The notes below the pieces were generated by a model. The model worked only from the letters and a program-made list of their open reading frames with translations, ran no database searches and was not told the origin of the DNA. Of a stretch of DNA of 64,000 bases, positions 23,479 to 35,079 are shown piece by piece. The stretch spans positions 13,531,861 through 13,595,860 of the forward strand of contig NC_090178.1 in assembly GCF_024679245.1 (NCBI RefSeq), written 5' to 3'. This stretch comes from Pseudorasbora parva (lineage: Eukaryota; Chordata; Actinopteri; Cypriniformes; Gobionidae). Made by a program: the position numbers and the translations under genes. How positions within the stretch are numbered: position 1 is the first letter of the stretch; the number at the start of each line of letters is the position of its first letter.

Positions 23479-26400
23479 GTGTTTAAAGAGAAGATAAAGG
23501 CTTCTTTATCAAATCTATGGGATTTAAGAAAAACCTCCATATTCAAAACTTTATAAAGTAAAATATAGCTAGCTTCCATATTCAACTTACAAAAAAAAAC
23601 ATCACAGACGCATCACAGATATACAAATATATAGCATCACAAATATACCTAGATTGACTTGAGGTTGAGTAAACCTCATGGGGTAATTTTCATTTTAACA
23701 TGAACTACTTCTTTAATGCAAAAACGATAGTACAAAAACAAAACCCTACGATTGTGCAAGTGGGATGGATGTATATTCATGCTTCAGCATAGATGGATGC
23801 AGGTCTTGAAGCTGACTTGGGAATTCTGGGAGAAAAAGAAAAAAAGAGCCAATGAGTGCTATCAAAAATGATATCAAACTGTTAGGCTATCAAATTGACT
23901 TGCATCATTTTAAAATCAAGGCCCTTCAGTATTAAGGCCTATTCACACCAAGAACGGAAAATTGTCCACACCAACGCGCAATATTTCTTTCTTTCTTTCT
24001 TTAAATGCTCGAGCTCTTAAAGCAAGTTGGATTCCGATTGGCTGTCAGTGTTTTTGTTGTTCATCAGCTCGAAAAAATTGTTCTGAAAGTGAAACAATAT
24101 CGTTCCTCTGTGCCATTCCATTATTGTTATTCTTGCGGTGTGGACTCTGCTATTCTTTTATATTTAGAAGAACGATTTTTAGAACAATATTTTCATTGTT
24201 AGAGTTAGTTATCATGCTTGGTGTAAACAGGCCTTTACACTTGGGGCCAGATTTACTAAACTGCACATTAGCATGGCTCCACAATGGCAGTGGAAAATTC
24301 TGTCATCTACCGAGAATGCTCAAATTCACAATGTCATGTCTGAGGCGCAAAATCTGTGCTTTTGGGTGTTAAATAATGGCACAAATATCACTAAAATTGA
24401 CTACCGCAAAGTAAATAACACTGCATTATTCATTTAAAGGTGCAGTATGTAATATTGACAGCTAGTGGTTGAAAGCTAGACTGGGTAAACCCAGTCTGAT
24501 TTGCCAGCGATTTAATTTCGCTCTGCAGCTCAGTCCGGAAACATGTACATTCATTTCTACTGCTTCTGTTACACCTTTGCAGGAACCAATCACAGACTGG
24601 CTTATCCACCTGGCGCACTTTTGGCAGTTTTTACATGATCACAGATAGAGAAGTGATGGGTCGTTGCCACTGATCTATATAGAGAACTCATAGATCAGTG
24701 GTCGTTGCCCGTTGATCAAGCCCTGTGCGCTCTGATTGGTTGAATTTGTCCAATTGCATACAGAGTTATTTGAATAATGCATGTTTATGCACCTCTTGTG
24801 CAGTCGAAAATACAAAGCAGACTCCCCAGACCAATGTTCAATCTTAAATTGAGCTTGGTTTGGTGATAGCCAGACAAGTTGAAAGCAGTACTGTGGTCCA
24901 AACTCAAAATATTGGAGTTGTTTCTCCCGCTCCTTCCTTCTCAGACTTGATGCTCACACTGGTTTTCGGTTTGAGAACACGCAACAGGAATAAGCGCGAT
25001 GGACAATGGAAGGCAATCAAGCATTTCACTGCAAGTTGTTTTATCCGTGTTTTAATATGCCTCTGGCCATTGAGCTTTTAAGTTGGATGCTGAGGCTTTT
25101 TAGGCTAGGTAGAATCTGCGATCTCTGACCTAGTTTGTATGCTGACTTCCGTGGCTACAATACGCTGTGCTTTCCGTTAAATGGCAACCTGGAGAGTCGA
25201 AACACTATTGAGTAAATTGGCAATGGGCAGAATCACAAAAACAAAAACAGACAACACACATTTCAAAGTAGAAAAACTGTCTGTAGAACTGTTTTTTGGA
25301 GAAACACGTATGTGAACGTATGTGCATGTTTCCTACATCTCTGCAAACATATGATATTTATGTGCCAAAAATATTACATACAGCACCTCTAAATACTCTC
25401 TGCCCATAAATTTAGCAGTCTGACAGAAAAACTACAAATGCATATGCATTTTCTATTGCTAATATCTAACTGCGTATCTTTAGTAAATCCTGACAGTAAT
25501 ATTTTAATTCCAAAAGAGGGTTTGCACTGGTGCAAGCTGTTAGTAAATCTGGCCCTTTTCCATTGCTGGGGATGGCCCCTTCCAATTGATTTCTCTTACC
25601 TTGTTTCTTTCTAGAGGGCCGAGCATACTGCCTGACTGGTTGATTTGGAAGGGTTTCATCACCTGAAACAAACCATAAAGTCACATATATTGCCGTTAAA
25701 ATTGCTTACTAAAAACGTAATGTGCAATTGCAGACACTACTACTTTCATTTTGTGTCTGTTGTATCACTGAAAGTTTATTTAAATAAATGTAATTATTCA
25801 TGATGAAACACCCTTTAAAAAAGAGGAGATATTCAAAAGTATTTGTAAGTCACAAAGCTTTTCACTCTCCTCTGAGCCCATTTGAGACGCGTCAATGGTG
25901 ATAAAGTGTCACCAAGGGTGGGGGTGATTTGGTTGGCCACATCCTTCCCGCACACCCACTCAAGGAAAAGATGTCTGTGTGACTGTCATGATGCATCTCA
26001 CCCCAAAAAGGCTGTCATCACAGCCAGGTAACTTAAGTTTGTAAAGTTACTTTGAGCTGTTGCATTGTGTCATTTTGTTGACCTTTAGAAATGTACGTAC
26101 AACAGTACATACTGGGGGCAGAGTTTTACATGATTGAATATTTGAAGTCATTTTTGAAGGGGGGGGGGGGTCCTTTTAGCCTTTTTTTGAAGATGTTTCC
26201 TTTTAGCAATATAGTCTTTATACACTATATTGCTAAAAGGACACATCTGCAAATCATTGAATTCAGGTGTTCAATCACTGACCATGGCAACAGGAACAGG
26301 TGTATAAAAATCAAGCACCAGGGCATTCGGACGCTTCCACAAACATCTGTGAAAGAATGGGTTGCTCTCAGGAGCGCAGTGAATTTAAGCCATCTGTGCA

Positions 26401-29400
26401 TAAGTCCATTAGTGAAATTTCCTCACTGTTAAATATTCTACGGTCAACTGTTAGGGGTATTATAACAAAGTGGAAGCAATTGGGAAAAACAGCAATTCCG
26501 CCACAAAATGGTAGGCTAATTAAAATCACAGAGCATCATCAGTGCATGCTGAGTGCATCAGTCCACAGTGATCAGAAGTCACCCATTTTCAAGAGTCAAT
26601 AGCTACAGACCTCCAAACCTTGTGAGGCCTTCAGATTAGAATAATGATATATTCAGATAATGGCATAAAAATGCAGGTACACCTTTTCAAAGATCAATAA
26701 ACTTTCATTTCTAAAGACTATTTAACACTAAAAATGGAAAAGATTTTAAATAACCACAATAAATGAACAAAACAACAAAAAACAATAAAAGCATGGACTC
26801 TCAGTCTGTTTAAAAAATGCATTTAAATAAGTACCAAAAACAATAAACAAAATGGATGAAAACCGCAACGGATGATTGTGTTTTAGGTGCATATTAGGGG
26901 CGGCACGGTTCACAAAACCCACGGTTCGGTTAGTTTTTTATCCAGAAATGTACTTCAGCATATGATAAATTAATTATCCACAATTTAGGATACAGTATTT
27001 TTTTTTTTAAATGTTATATCATAGCCTAATCATGCACACACTGAACTTGACCATCTCTGAGGAAAGCTATAGTCTCTTGATGACATGCTTTTCATTTATT
27101 TGGCAAAAAAAGGAGAATGTGTATTGCTAGTTTCAGACGAATCTGCTGGCAGAGCATGACGTCTCATCACGCCGCACTCGGTCTGCGCGCCAAGTATAAA
27201 CACCTCCCCAAACGGATGAGGCGCGCGCAGTCAACGAGAGAGACCAGGAAAACAAAAAAGCATGCAAATGGCAATTATCGCGGCCGGAAAAATTATTGAG
27301 CTAATTTTTTTTATCGTGCGATTCATTGATTTATCGACTATCGCGACGGGCCTAGTTGCAGTTTTCATCTATTTTATATTTGGTATTTAATCAAGTGCAT
27401 TTTTTGTAAACAGACTGAGTCCATTGCTTTTAGCGTTTTTGGTTGTTTTGTTCATTTATTGTGAATATTTAAAATATTTTTTGTTATCAATGTTAAATAG
27501 ACTTTAGAAATAAAAGTCTATTAATCTTTGAAAAAGTGTACCTGCATTATTATGCCATTATCATTATTTTAGATGAAAATGGTCTAAGAACGACAATATT
27601 ATCGTTTATCGCAATAATTTCTTGGCCAATTTATCATCAAGTAAAATTTGTTATCGTGACAGGCCTAATGATACCATTAAAAATGGACATATATCGGCAG
27701 ATACCAATATGGGGGCTGATACCAATATGGGGGCTGAATCCCTATTGGTTATCTGAAGGAAATATGTAATACCTGTAAACAAGAATAGCCTATGAATAAG
27801 ATGGCTAAAGCAGTGACACAGTTATTGCTAAATTACTAAGGAAATTATTTTTTTAGAAAACTGGTAAGCATTTGCTGATGCGTAAGACTTGATAACACCT
27901 CCAAAGTATGACTTTACAAATAAGCCTAATTAATGTTTTCTTTTTAAATAACCTATACACCTACTCTTTCATAGTTCACAAGCCTTGCGGGAACTAGTAA
28001 TTCAACACTTTTCCAACAATCATTGTTTTTTGCCCCAAGAACAAGAAAACGTGTGAGAACAGAGCTGTAAAGTAAAAACATAAGGGCAGCAACTCGTCTT
28101 GTTAACCTCAGGTCCTGACTGAGAAGGGAACCCTAGAAAGGTTCCCAGTTTGACAGCAAAAAAAAAAAAACAGGCCATGAGCTTCTTACCACCATATTCC
28201 GAGGGACCGTCCCTGTACTGCAAGTTGCTAAAGCATCTGATGAATAACGTACAACTACTGTTCAAAAGTTTGGGGTCGGTAACATTTTAATCATGTTACT
28301 CAGATCTTGTCTCACTTCTTACGTCGCAAGGCAGCATTTATTTGATCAAAATTAAAGTGGAAAAAGTACTTTTAAAATATTATTACAATTTAATATACAT
28401 GTTGTATTGGAATATATTTTAAAATGTAATTTAATCCTGTGATGCCAAAGCCTTTAGCTACACCAGTCTTCAATGTCACAAGATCCTTCAGAAATCACTC
28501 TAATATGCAGTTACATTTCTTATTATAAATAGAATATAAAATTCAAATGATCAGCATTTAAAAAAATAAAAAACAAACATACTTTTGAACAGCAATTTAC
28601 TTTCTTAATTGTGTAAGAGTGTCAGGATAGTGTGGCTCTGTCGTTAAAGATCTAAATCGGAGGTAGATTCAAACCACAGGAGAAGAATAATGCAGAGGGA
28701 CTATCCCTGCATACTGCAGACAGTTTTGAATAAGAAATCATCAGCACAAGGACAATTAATAGTAACAACCTACAGCGGAAACAGATAAAGATCTAATAGT
28801 ATGGCTACTTCATAACCTGTCTGACTTCCTACACAACATATGTACAGTAAAATGTATGTCATCTTTTTGAGACCACAACTACCTAAGAAGTCAAGCAAAT
28901 AACAAGAACTACTAGCACTAATCCAAGGTTGTAACAGTATAAGATTTACAAGGTATGATAACCGTGTCAGAAAATAATGGCTTCACAGTTTTAACCAATC
29001 AATTATTATTATGACTATTTATTATCATCAGTTACAATTAGTTACAGTTACAATGACCCTTAAATGAATGAAAACAAAACTTGAAAAACTTGAAACCATT
29101 AGTTGTTGTTTATTACATTTATATTCACCTAAAGTATTATTAGGAAGGAACACCTGTTCGATTTCTCATTAATGAGAATTAATCTAATTAATTATCTAAT
29201 CAACCAATCACATGGCAATTGCTTGAATGCATTCAGGGGTGTGGTCATGGTCAAGACAATCTCCTGAACGCCAAACTGAATGTCAGAAAGAAAAAAGGTG
29301 ATAAGCAATTTAGAGCATGGCATGGTTTTTGGTGCCAGACGGGCCGGTCTGAGTATTTCACAATCTGCTCAGTTACTGGGATTTTCACGCATAACCCTTT

Positions 29401-32400
29401 CTAGGGTTTACAAAAAATGGTGTTAAGGAAAAAAATCTAGTATGCGGCAGTCCTGTGGGTGAAAAAATGCCTTGTTGATGCTAGAGGTCAGAGGAGAATG
29501 GGCTAGTGTTGTCAAAAGTACCGACCACAACACCAAATGTTAAAAATGTGACACTGAGCGCTGTTGAGCTGAAGATCCCACCGGGTATCACTCATCTCTA
29601 CTACAAATAGGAAAAAGAGGCTACAATTTGCACAAGCTCACCAAAATTGGACAGTTGAAGACTGGAAAAATGTTGCCTGGTCTAATGAGTCTCGATTTCT
29701 GTTGAGACATTCAGATGGTAGAGTCAGAATTTGGCGTAAACAGAATGAGAACATGGAGCATCATGCCTTGTTACCACTGTGCAGGCTGCTGCTGGTGGTG
29801 TAATGGTGTGGGGGATGTTTTCTTGCACACTTGGGCATCGTTTAAATGCCACAGCCTACCTAAGCATAGTTTCTGACCATGTCCATTCCTTTATGACCAC
29901 AATGCACCCATCCTCTAATGGCTACTGCCAGCAGGATAATGCACCATGTCACAAAGTTCAAATCATTTCAAATTGGATTCTTTAACATGACAATCAGTTA
30001 ACTGTACTAAAACGGCCTCCACACAATTAGAGCATCTTTGGGATGTGGTGGAACGGAGCTTCATGCCCTGGATGTGCATCCCACAAATCTCCATCAACTG
30101 CAAGATGCTATCCTATCAATATGGGCCAACATTTCTAAAGAATGCTTTCAGCTCCTTGTTCAATCAATGCCACGTAGAATTAAGGCAGTTCTGAAGGTGA
30201 AAGGGGGTCAAACACAGTATTAGTATGGTGTTCCTAATAATCCTTTAGGTGATTGTAAATAGTCAAAACATTTGATTAGATTACTTATTTTTATTATAAA
30301 CTTTTTTTTTTTTAAGTATAAACCTAAATCCTAAGAAATGTTCAGGAATCTATCATTTCTGTATTTTATTATTTAATACATTATTAAAACAGTGGTAGTT
30401 AAATAATGCATACAACTAGAACCAATCAATTATAAAATAATTATTTAAATGTAATTAAATACAATTTCAACAAATGCTATTATTTTATTTTTTGGTACAT
30501 TTGTTCCTGAAATATATTACTGTCATCATTTCTTCAAGTTAAGCTAAACTTTTATTTTATACCGGTAAACTAAAAACTAAACTAAAACCACACTCCAATA
30601 AGTACATTAAAAAGAGTAGTAAATTACGAACAATAAATGGAATGAATCAATATTACAGATAAACCACCTTTTGTCCTTGGAACATTTTGTAACAACAAAA
30701 CATACAATACAAAGTAACAGTGGTGATTTTCTGAAGAATAAGAGAAACTAAATTCTTAATGTATTAGTAGCAGATTGTGTCTTATAATATTAATGTAATG
30801 GAGATTCAAAACATAACTCAGACAGCAAATTTACACCAGCCCTCAAGCCTGCTACATCAAATTAGACCCACTACAACCATACATTTTCACACATTGCAGG
30901 GGCACGACAATTCACACTTAGTCATATCAATCTTTTGCTCTTTTTCTCACCCCACTCTTTGTCTCAGTGGCCATTCTTTGTTTTAACCCACTGGTGGTCT
31001 TCAGTCATTTCATAACCATTTTTTTTCTTCTTCACTGAATTGTAAAATGTATGACTTGCAATATGAACTCAGTCAGCACACACCAAAATGGACATGGTTT
31101 GAAAAGGCTATATGGTCTTATACAAATAGTCACACTTGTGTTCTTCATGGTCAAACTTGTGCACCATTAGAAATGAATGGGAAATACTAAAATACAGAAG
31201 AAAAAATCTAAGCAGTCTTTAACAATGTTTTAATGCCTTTATCAATGCAAAACCTAATTAGGGTAAGTAATTATGTCTAAAAACACTGACAGGAATATAT
31301 ATACAGTACAGGCCAAAAGTTTGGACATTACTATTTGTAATGTTTTTGAAAGAAGTTTCTTCTGCTCATCAAGCCTGCATTTATTTGATCAAAAATACAG
31401 AAAAAAAATGTTAATATTGTGATATATTATTACAATTTAAAAGATTTGGTTTTCAATTTATTTTACTTTAAATTATCATTTATTTCTGTGATGCAAAGCT
31501 GAATTTTCAGGATCATTCCTCCAGTCTTCAGTGTCCTTACAGTATAATAAATTGAAAACCAATTATTTTAAATTGTAATAATATATCACAATATTACATT
31601 TTTTCTGTATTTTTGATCAAATAAATGCAGGCTTGATGAGCAGAAGAAACTTCTTTCAAAAACATTACAAATAGTAATGCGTCCAAACTTTTGGCCTGTA
31701 CTGTATATACCACATACACTGATGATCCAAAACATTATGACCAGACAGCTCACAGATGAATAATAACTAGATCATCTCCTGACAAGGCCACATATAAAGG
31801 TCTGGGTACAATCATTGCTTGTAATTAACACGTTGGACGCAGGAGAAATGTGTAGCAAAGAACCAAGTGACTTTGACAAGGGCCAAATTGTTGTGGCAAG
31901 TATATCTGAAACGGCAAGGCTTGTAGGTTGCTCCTGGACAGCAGTAGAGATAGTTTACCAACAGTTGTCCAATGAGGGACAATCCACAAACCAGCGACAG
32001 GATGTTTGGGAATGGCTCAATGATGCATCACTGCCTGGGGAAAGTTATGACACCAGGATTCACCGTGTGAAGATGACAGCTGGTGGAGAGTGATGCCTCT
32101 TGTTCATTTTCAACAAGAGACTCACAGAAAGTGGCAACTCGCAGGCACCTGAAATCTTACTGCCTACTCGCGCACAGCTCCAAGCTCCAACCATTATTAC
32201 TCCCAATTTCACAGACAAGGTTTAAGAGTAGTCCCAGACTAAAATGCAAGTTTGAGCTGTTTTATCTGAAAGCAACTTGCACTGACATATCTTAAAATAT
32301 GTCAGTGCCATTATTTTGTCTCAAGATGAAAACCAGTAGTTCTTTGTAAGAAACTTAAAAGCTACTTAAAATGTCCTAATTGATCTCCTGGCTTAATCTA

Positions 32401-33820
32401 AGCCATGTCTATGAAAACAGGCCTACACACAGTAAGGTGAGCCACACACACACAAACAAATGCATGTTACATTATGGATAATTTAAGTAAGTAATCACAC
32501 ATATTAACATTGTATTTAAAGCAGCGCAATAGTTTATGCTGTATATGCAAACTTTTTTGTGAAAACGTTTTCACACGTGACTTGGCAGAGAGCGTGCATG
32601 TTGCCCTCTATCACACACACAAATGAAAAGTTTTGATACTAGGTTTATGTGTTCTATACGTGAACATTTGTGTGAGTAAAAAAATACTCCCAAAGACAAT
32701 ATCAAGGTTTTTATACAGTGGTGTAACACGATATTTAGATGAGCATAGTCTAATTCATATACTGCTGTCTGATATTTAATTTTATATATAATTTATTTGA
32801 CTTTTTAATTTGTGCAGTATTTTTCAGCTGTGTCTATTACTAAGTTAGATTGTAGAATGCTTGCTTAAAAAGTTAATTAATAAATCGGTGGGGGTTGGTA
32901 TTTCGACCCAGCCGTCTTGGGCATTAAAATCCCATTTGAAAACATACCTATAGCACCAATATAGCACATTCCTTTGACTTGAAGAAGAAAGAAAAAAAAA
33001 ATATTTTTATTTTTATAAAATACAAAAGAAACCATTCTTCTGTCTGATTTGTCTGGCGAAGACACGAGTGTCCCTCAAGAGACTGAGATGGTTACTATAC
33101 TTATTTATTTTCTTCACAAACATTAATATCTTGTTTACTTTAAGTACAAATAGTGATATTTTACTAATCTCAGTTAGTAAAGTTAGTAAACATAGCAAGA
33201 TTTGCTATTTGCAACGGTGAATGAAGCAAACTGAAATTAGGATACAGATTTAGATCTAAAAAATATGTGGAATTAACTAAACATCAAGGTCATATGATAT
33301 GACAAAACGATGACGATTTGATGCCCATTTAGAAAAATGTACAGTAACTGAGATTTTAGAGCCCCCTAGAGGTTAACACTTTAACACATACGGAATATGC
33401 GGTACATAACACGTTACTAAACTACCAAAATATACTAAATTAAACATACAGCCATAAGACTCCCATTCAGGCTAATGTGAATAAAAATACACTTCAATTA
33501 GCACGAAACAATGTGTCCAACTTATATATAAAGAAACGGATAATCATTATAACATTCTCAGGTATTTAAGAATACATAAACGACAACATGCTGTCGTTTG
33601 TGTATCGTTACGTTAGTCGCTGACTCGGAACTCGACCTCTGATGGCAAAACCATAAGGTTACTTACCTTTAAAATGAAGGTTTAACGTCCAGTTCGAAAA
33701 AGAGCTGCATGTAGACTGCCTGAAAACAGGTACGGCAATACTGCCCTGCCTCGCACCTGAAAATACACTCCATGTCTGTAAACCCAACGCCGTACATCGA
33801 AGAACGTTTTTTAAACCCAT
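17257..33820 (-). CDS. mrps15: mitochondrial ribosomal protein S15 (uS15m), 8 coding exons
   Basis: Coding exons: 33820-33667, 25662-25600, 23825-23750, 21300-21252, 21056-20972, 20873-20815, 17645-17454, 17370-17257. They total 792 nt (263 aa plus stop; human MRPS15 is 257 aa). Residues 1-55 ([17 protein letters not shown]...) are basic, Ser/Thr-rich and almost free of acidic residues, as in a mitochondrial presequence. The uS15 fold follows: [53 protein letters not shown], then [16 protein letters not shown], matching human MRPS15. The C-terminus is a Lys/Glu/Gln-rich tail. The protein binds small-subunit mitochondrial rRNA in the mitoribosome. The intron after 20972 starts with GC (AAGG|GCAAGT); the rest are GT-AG. 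Introns 1-6 contain most of the foldback, Tc1 and LINE insertions of the window. Confidence 0.94.
17750..18391. mobile_element. palindromic GGGTTAGTTCACCC MITE, copy 2
   Basis: The termini 'aagggttagttcacccaaaa' and 'ttttgggtgaactaaccctt' are perfect inverses. The interior has the 'gtaagacctccgttcatctt' block, the phrase 'actgtccatgtccagaaagg' and the E-box GTCACGTGAT at 18009. It lies in mrps15 intron 6. Confidence 0.8.
18392..19589. other. AT-rich intron sequence of mrps15, no gene
   Basis: No coding exon was found. Phrases such as 'gatcaaaagtttaagacca' (18820s) and 'ctcaaaaagtatctggacac' (18-bp range near 19560) look like ends of Tc1-like elements, but I could not pair them into a bounded element. 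Confidence 0.5.
19590..19962 (+). repeat. 'TTTATTTGATCAAA'-family dispersed repeat, copy 2
   Basis: It shows the block order of the copy at 3905, with longer flanks: 'tgtttttgaaagaagtctta' at the start and 'cccaaacttttgaacagta' at the end. It is noncoding, in mrps15 intron 6. Confidence 0.65.
19968..20690 (-). mobile_element. 3' end of an L2/CR1-type LINE
   Basis: The minus strand encodes [20 protein letters not shown] and then [14 protein letters not shown] before a stop at 20467. This is the C-terminal signature common at the end of fish L2/CR1-type LINE reverse-transcriptase proteins. Downstream on the same strand lies 'gtaagtcgctttggataaaa' with 'gcgtctgctaa', a hairpin-like 3' tail, then ATGTAA repeats at the very end. 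The fragment is 5'-truncated, as usual for LINE copies. Two direct repeats of about 45 bp (near 20155 and 20305, 'caacaaaaactcacgtacgc') lie in its 3' UTR. Confidence 0.75.
21396..23252. mobile_element. 1.86-kb element with long inverted arms
   Basis: The left arm blocks 'gacttcaagttaggatgcaa', 'agacacaagtgagatcacac' and 'cataactttgcttctgttat' recur inverted, in reverse order, at the right end (23220s, 23140s and 23060s). Each arm is therefore at least 200 bp. Two shorter inverted matches (22353-22410 with 22821-22870; 22524-22562 with 22873-22909) lie inside in a non-nested order. No transposase was found. It is a foldback-type or long-TIR nonautonomous element filling most of an mrps15 intron. 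Confidence 0.7.
23437..23479. repeat. (GT)n followed by a poly-G run
   Basis: About 12 GT units run directly into about 18 consecutive G residues. Such G-runs are prone to quadruplex formation and to sequencing-length error. Confidence 0.9.
24244..25555. mobile_element. element with GGGCCAGATTTACTAA inverted ends
   Basis: The left terminus 'gggccagatttactaa' at 24244 is mirrored by 'ttagtaaatctggccc' ending at 25555. A single-ended relative starts at about 4249 in oscp1 ('gggccagatttacttacag'). The interior holds a second element at 24437-25391. No transposase is visible. Confidence 0.65.
24437..25391. mobile_element. nested element with AAAGGTGC(A)GTATGTAATATT ends
   Basis: The left end 'aaaggtgcagtatgtaatat' is answered by 'atattacatacagcacctct' at the right. 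It lies wholly within the 24244-25555 element and so inserted later. It contains no recognisable gene. Confidence 0.6.
26219..26625 (+). mobile_element. 5' fragment of a Tc1-like transposon
   Basis: After the terminus 'tatacactatattgctaaaa' the plus strand reads [20 protein letters not shown], then [20 protein letters not shown], then [13 protein letters not shown]. This is the N-terminal helix-turn-helix of a Tc1 transposase (normally 'IPRSTVsgII.KWK...GRP.K'), interrupted by frameshifts. The DDE core is missing. It lies in mrps15 intron 1, next to a poly-G run at 26157-26170. Confidence 0.8.
26640..27590. mobile_element. foldback element with about 220-bp inverted arms
   Basis: The left-arm phrases 'ataatggcataaaaatgcag', 'agcatggactctcagtctgt' and 'aatggatgaaaaccgcaac' recur inverted at 27540s, 27415s and 27355. 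The arms enclose a spacer of about 480 bp with the phrases 'ggggcggcacggttcac' and 'tatcgcgacgggcctag'. No gene is visible. It lies in mrps15 intron 1. Confidence 0.65.
28253..28596 (+). repeat. 'TTTATTTGATCAAA'-family dispersed repeat, copy 3
   Basis: It is bounded by 'actgttcaaaagtttggggt' and 'acttttgaacagcaatt', which are inverted relative to each other. The interior carries 'tttatttgatcaaaattaa' and 'tcagaaatcactctaatatg'. This copy suggests the family has short inverted ends. Confidence 0.6.
29125..30252 (+). mobile_element. Tc1-like transposon with decayed transposase
   Basis: The ends are TCACCTAAAG...attattagg and cctaataat...CTTTAGGTGA, enclosing 1.13 kb. The plus strand keeps [17 protein letters not shown] (29315s), [20 protein letters not shown] (29800s), then [19 protein letters not shown] with the second catalytic Asp, and ends in [12 protein letters not shown]. 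Stops and frameshifts separate these, and the motif with the third acidic residue is broken. It lies in mrps15 intron 1. Confidence 0.85.
31297..31709. mobile_element. nearly perfect foldback hairpin element, about 410 bp
   Basis: The left arm 'tacagtacaggccaaaagtt' continues for about 190 bp and recurs inverted to 'aacttttggcctgtactgta' at the right, with only scattered mismatches. The centre carries the 'aaagctgaattttcaggatc' block of the dispersed family. The high similarity of the arms implies recent origin or gene conversion between them. Confidence 0.85.
31714..32100 (+). mobile_element. 5' fragment of a second Tc1-like lineage
   Basis: The terminus 'gatgatccaaaacattatga' is followed by [20 protein letters not shown] and [13 protein letters not shown], a Tc1 transposase helix-turn-helix. 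It is related to the family at 7906 and 54888, then jumps to [10 protein letters not shown], indicating an internal deletion. Confidence 0.75.
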
Positions 33821-35079
33821 TCTGATTATATAAATCGCCTTTAGTTTGTGTATGCTCTTGCAGAACGCATTTGCCCCTTCAGTTCAAGTAAGTCGCCATC
33901 TTTAAACAGACATGAGCAATCTGCGCAGAAAACTCGATTTAAATTGAAGCAATCGAACGACGATTGAATTGATGTAGCCTTTGTTTCCTGTGCCATTGCA
34001 TTGTGAAGATTTGGGTTTATGTCATAGGTTTATGTACGTTTTGTTTATGACATAAAAAAGAGAACTGAAAATTGACTGTACTTTTATTATCTACTATTAT
34101 TTGATCTTCTGTCATTTGAAGGGCAGGACACACCTTGTCCTGTCAGAGATTTTCACTGATTGAAATAGCCTAATTATTAGCTAGTGTCATTTTAATTTTT
34201 TTTTAACATGAATGATCTGTTGAAATTTACTTTGTGTGTGTGTGTGTGTACACAATGTAATTTAAACCTGAGATCACCTACACTGTGGGGACCAGCCAGC
34301 GGTGTAAATGGATTTATAAGCATACTAAATTGTTTTATTGAAAATGTAAAAAATACAGCATGTTTCCTGTGATGGGTATAGGTTTAGGGGCAGGGGCAGG
34401 GGCAGTTTAAGGGGATAGAATGTATAGTTTGTACATGTAAAATCAATTATGCCTATGGAAAGACCCCACAATTCACAAAAACACAACATTGGCGCAGTGA
34501 GAACATTTACTGTATTGGCAGCAAATTCTGTTCTGTAGCCCAGATAGTCCATGGTTGTGTCATAACTTCATCACACCTTTTGATAACACACTGAATAGAT
34601 ACTATTACAAACAGTATGGATTCAATTCAGTTAAAGGAAATGTGTAAGATTGTGGCGAAAACTGGTACTGCAATCACTTTCAAATGACTGCAGAGCGGTG
34701 TATCCCCTCTCCCCGGATGCAGAATCACAACTGACTTTGTGATTGGTAGATAGGTGGAGGGTGGAGCTTCAGGCCAAAACACAACATCATGTCAACATCA
34801 ACATCAGTTGAGGGCTGCAACAACAACTTTTAAATGACAATGTCCTGGCCTGACTACTGGGGCCCATTCTTCGTACATCGCTTAATACATCTGAGATGAT
34901 TTGACAGATCCCAGATCTTTTAATTTGGTTCTTCAAACGAATTTGCGGATTGGATTAAAATATCTGGATTAAATTATCTGAGATCACTCCTCGTGCCTGT
35001 GTTCCCTTAAGAGTGCAGATGCATTGATACTCGAAACCACAATCAGCAATGCAGTGATTGGCTGGCGTCAAGACAACGG

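Noticed and set aside
33893..33910. Upstream ATGGCGACT as the mrps15 start
   Set aside because: It closes after six codons. The ATG at 33820 gives a presequence-like leader that splices in phase to exon 2.
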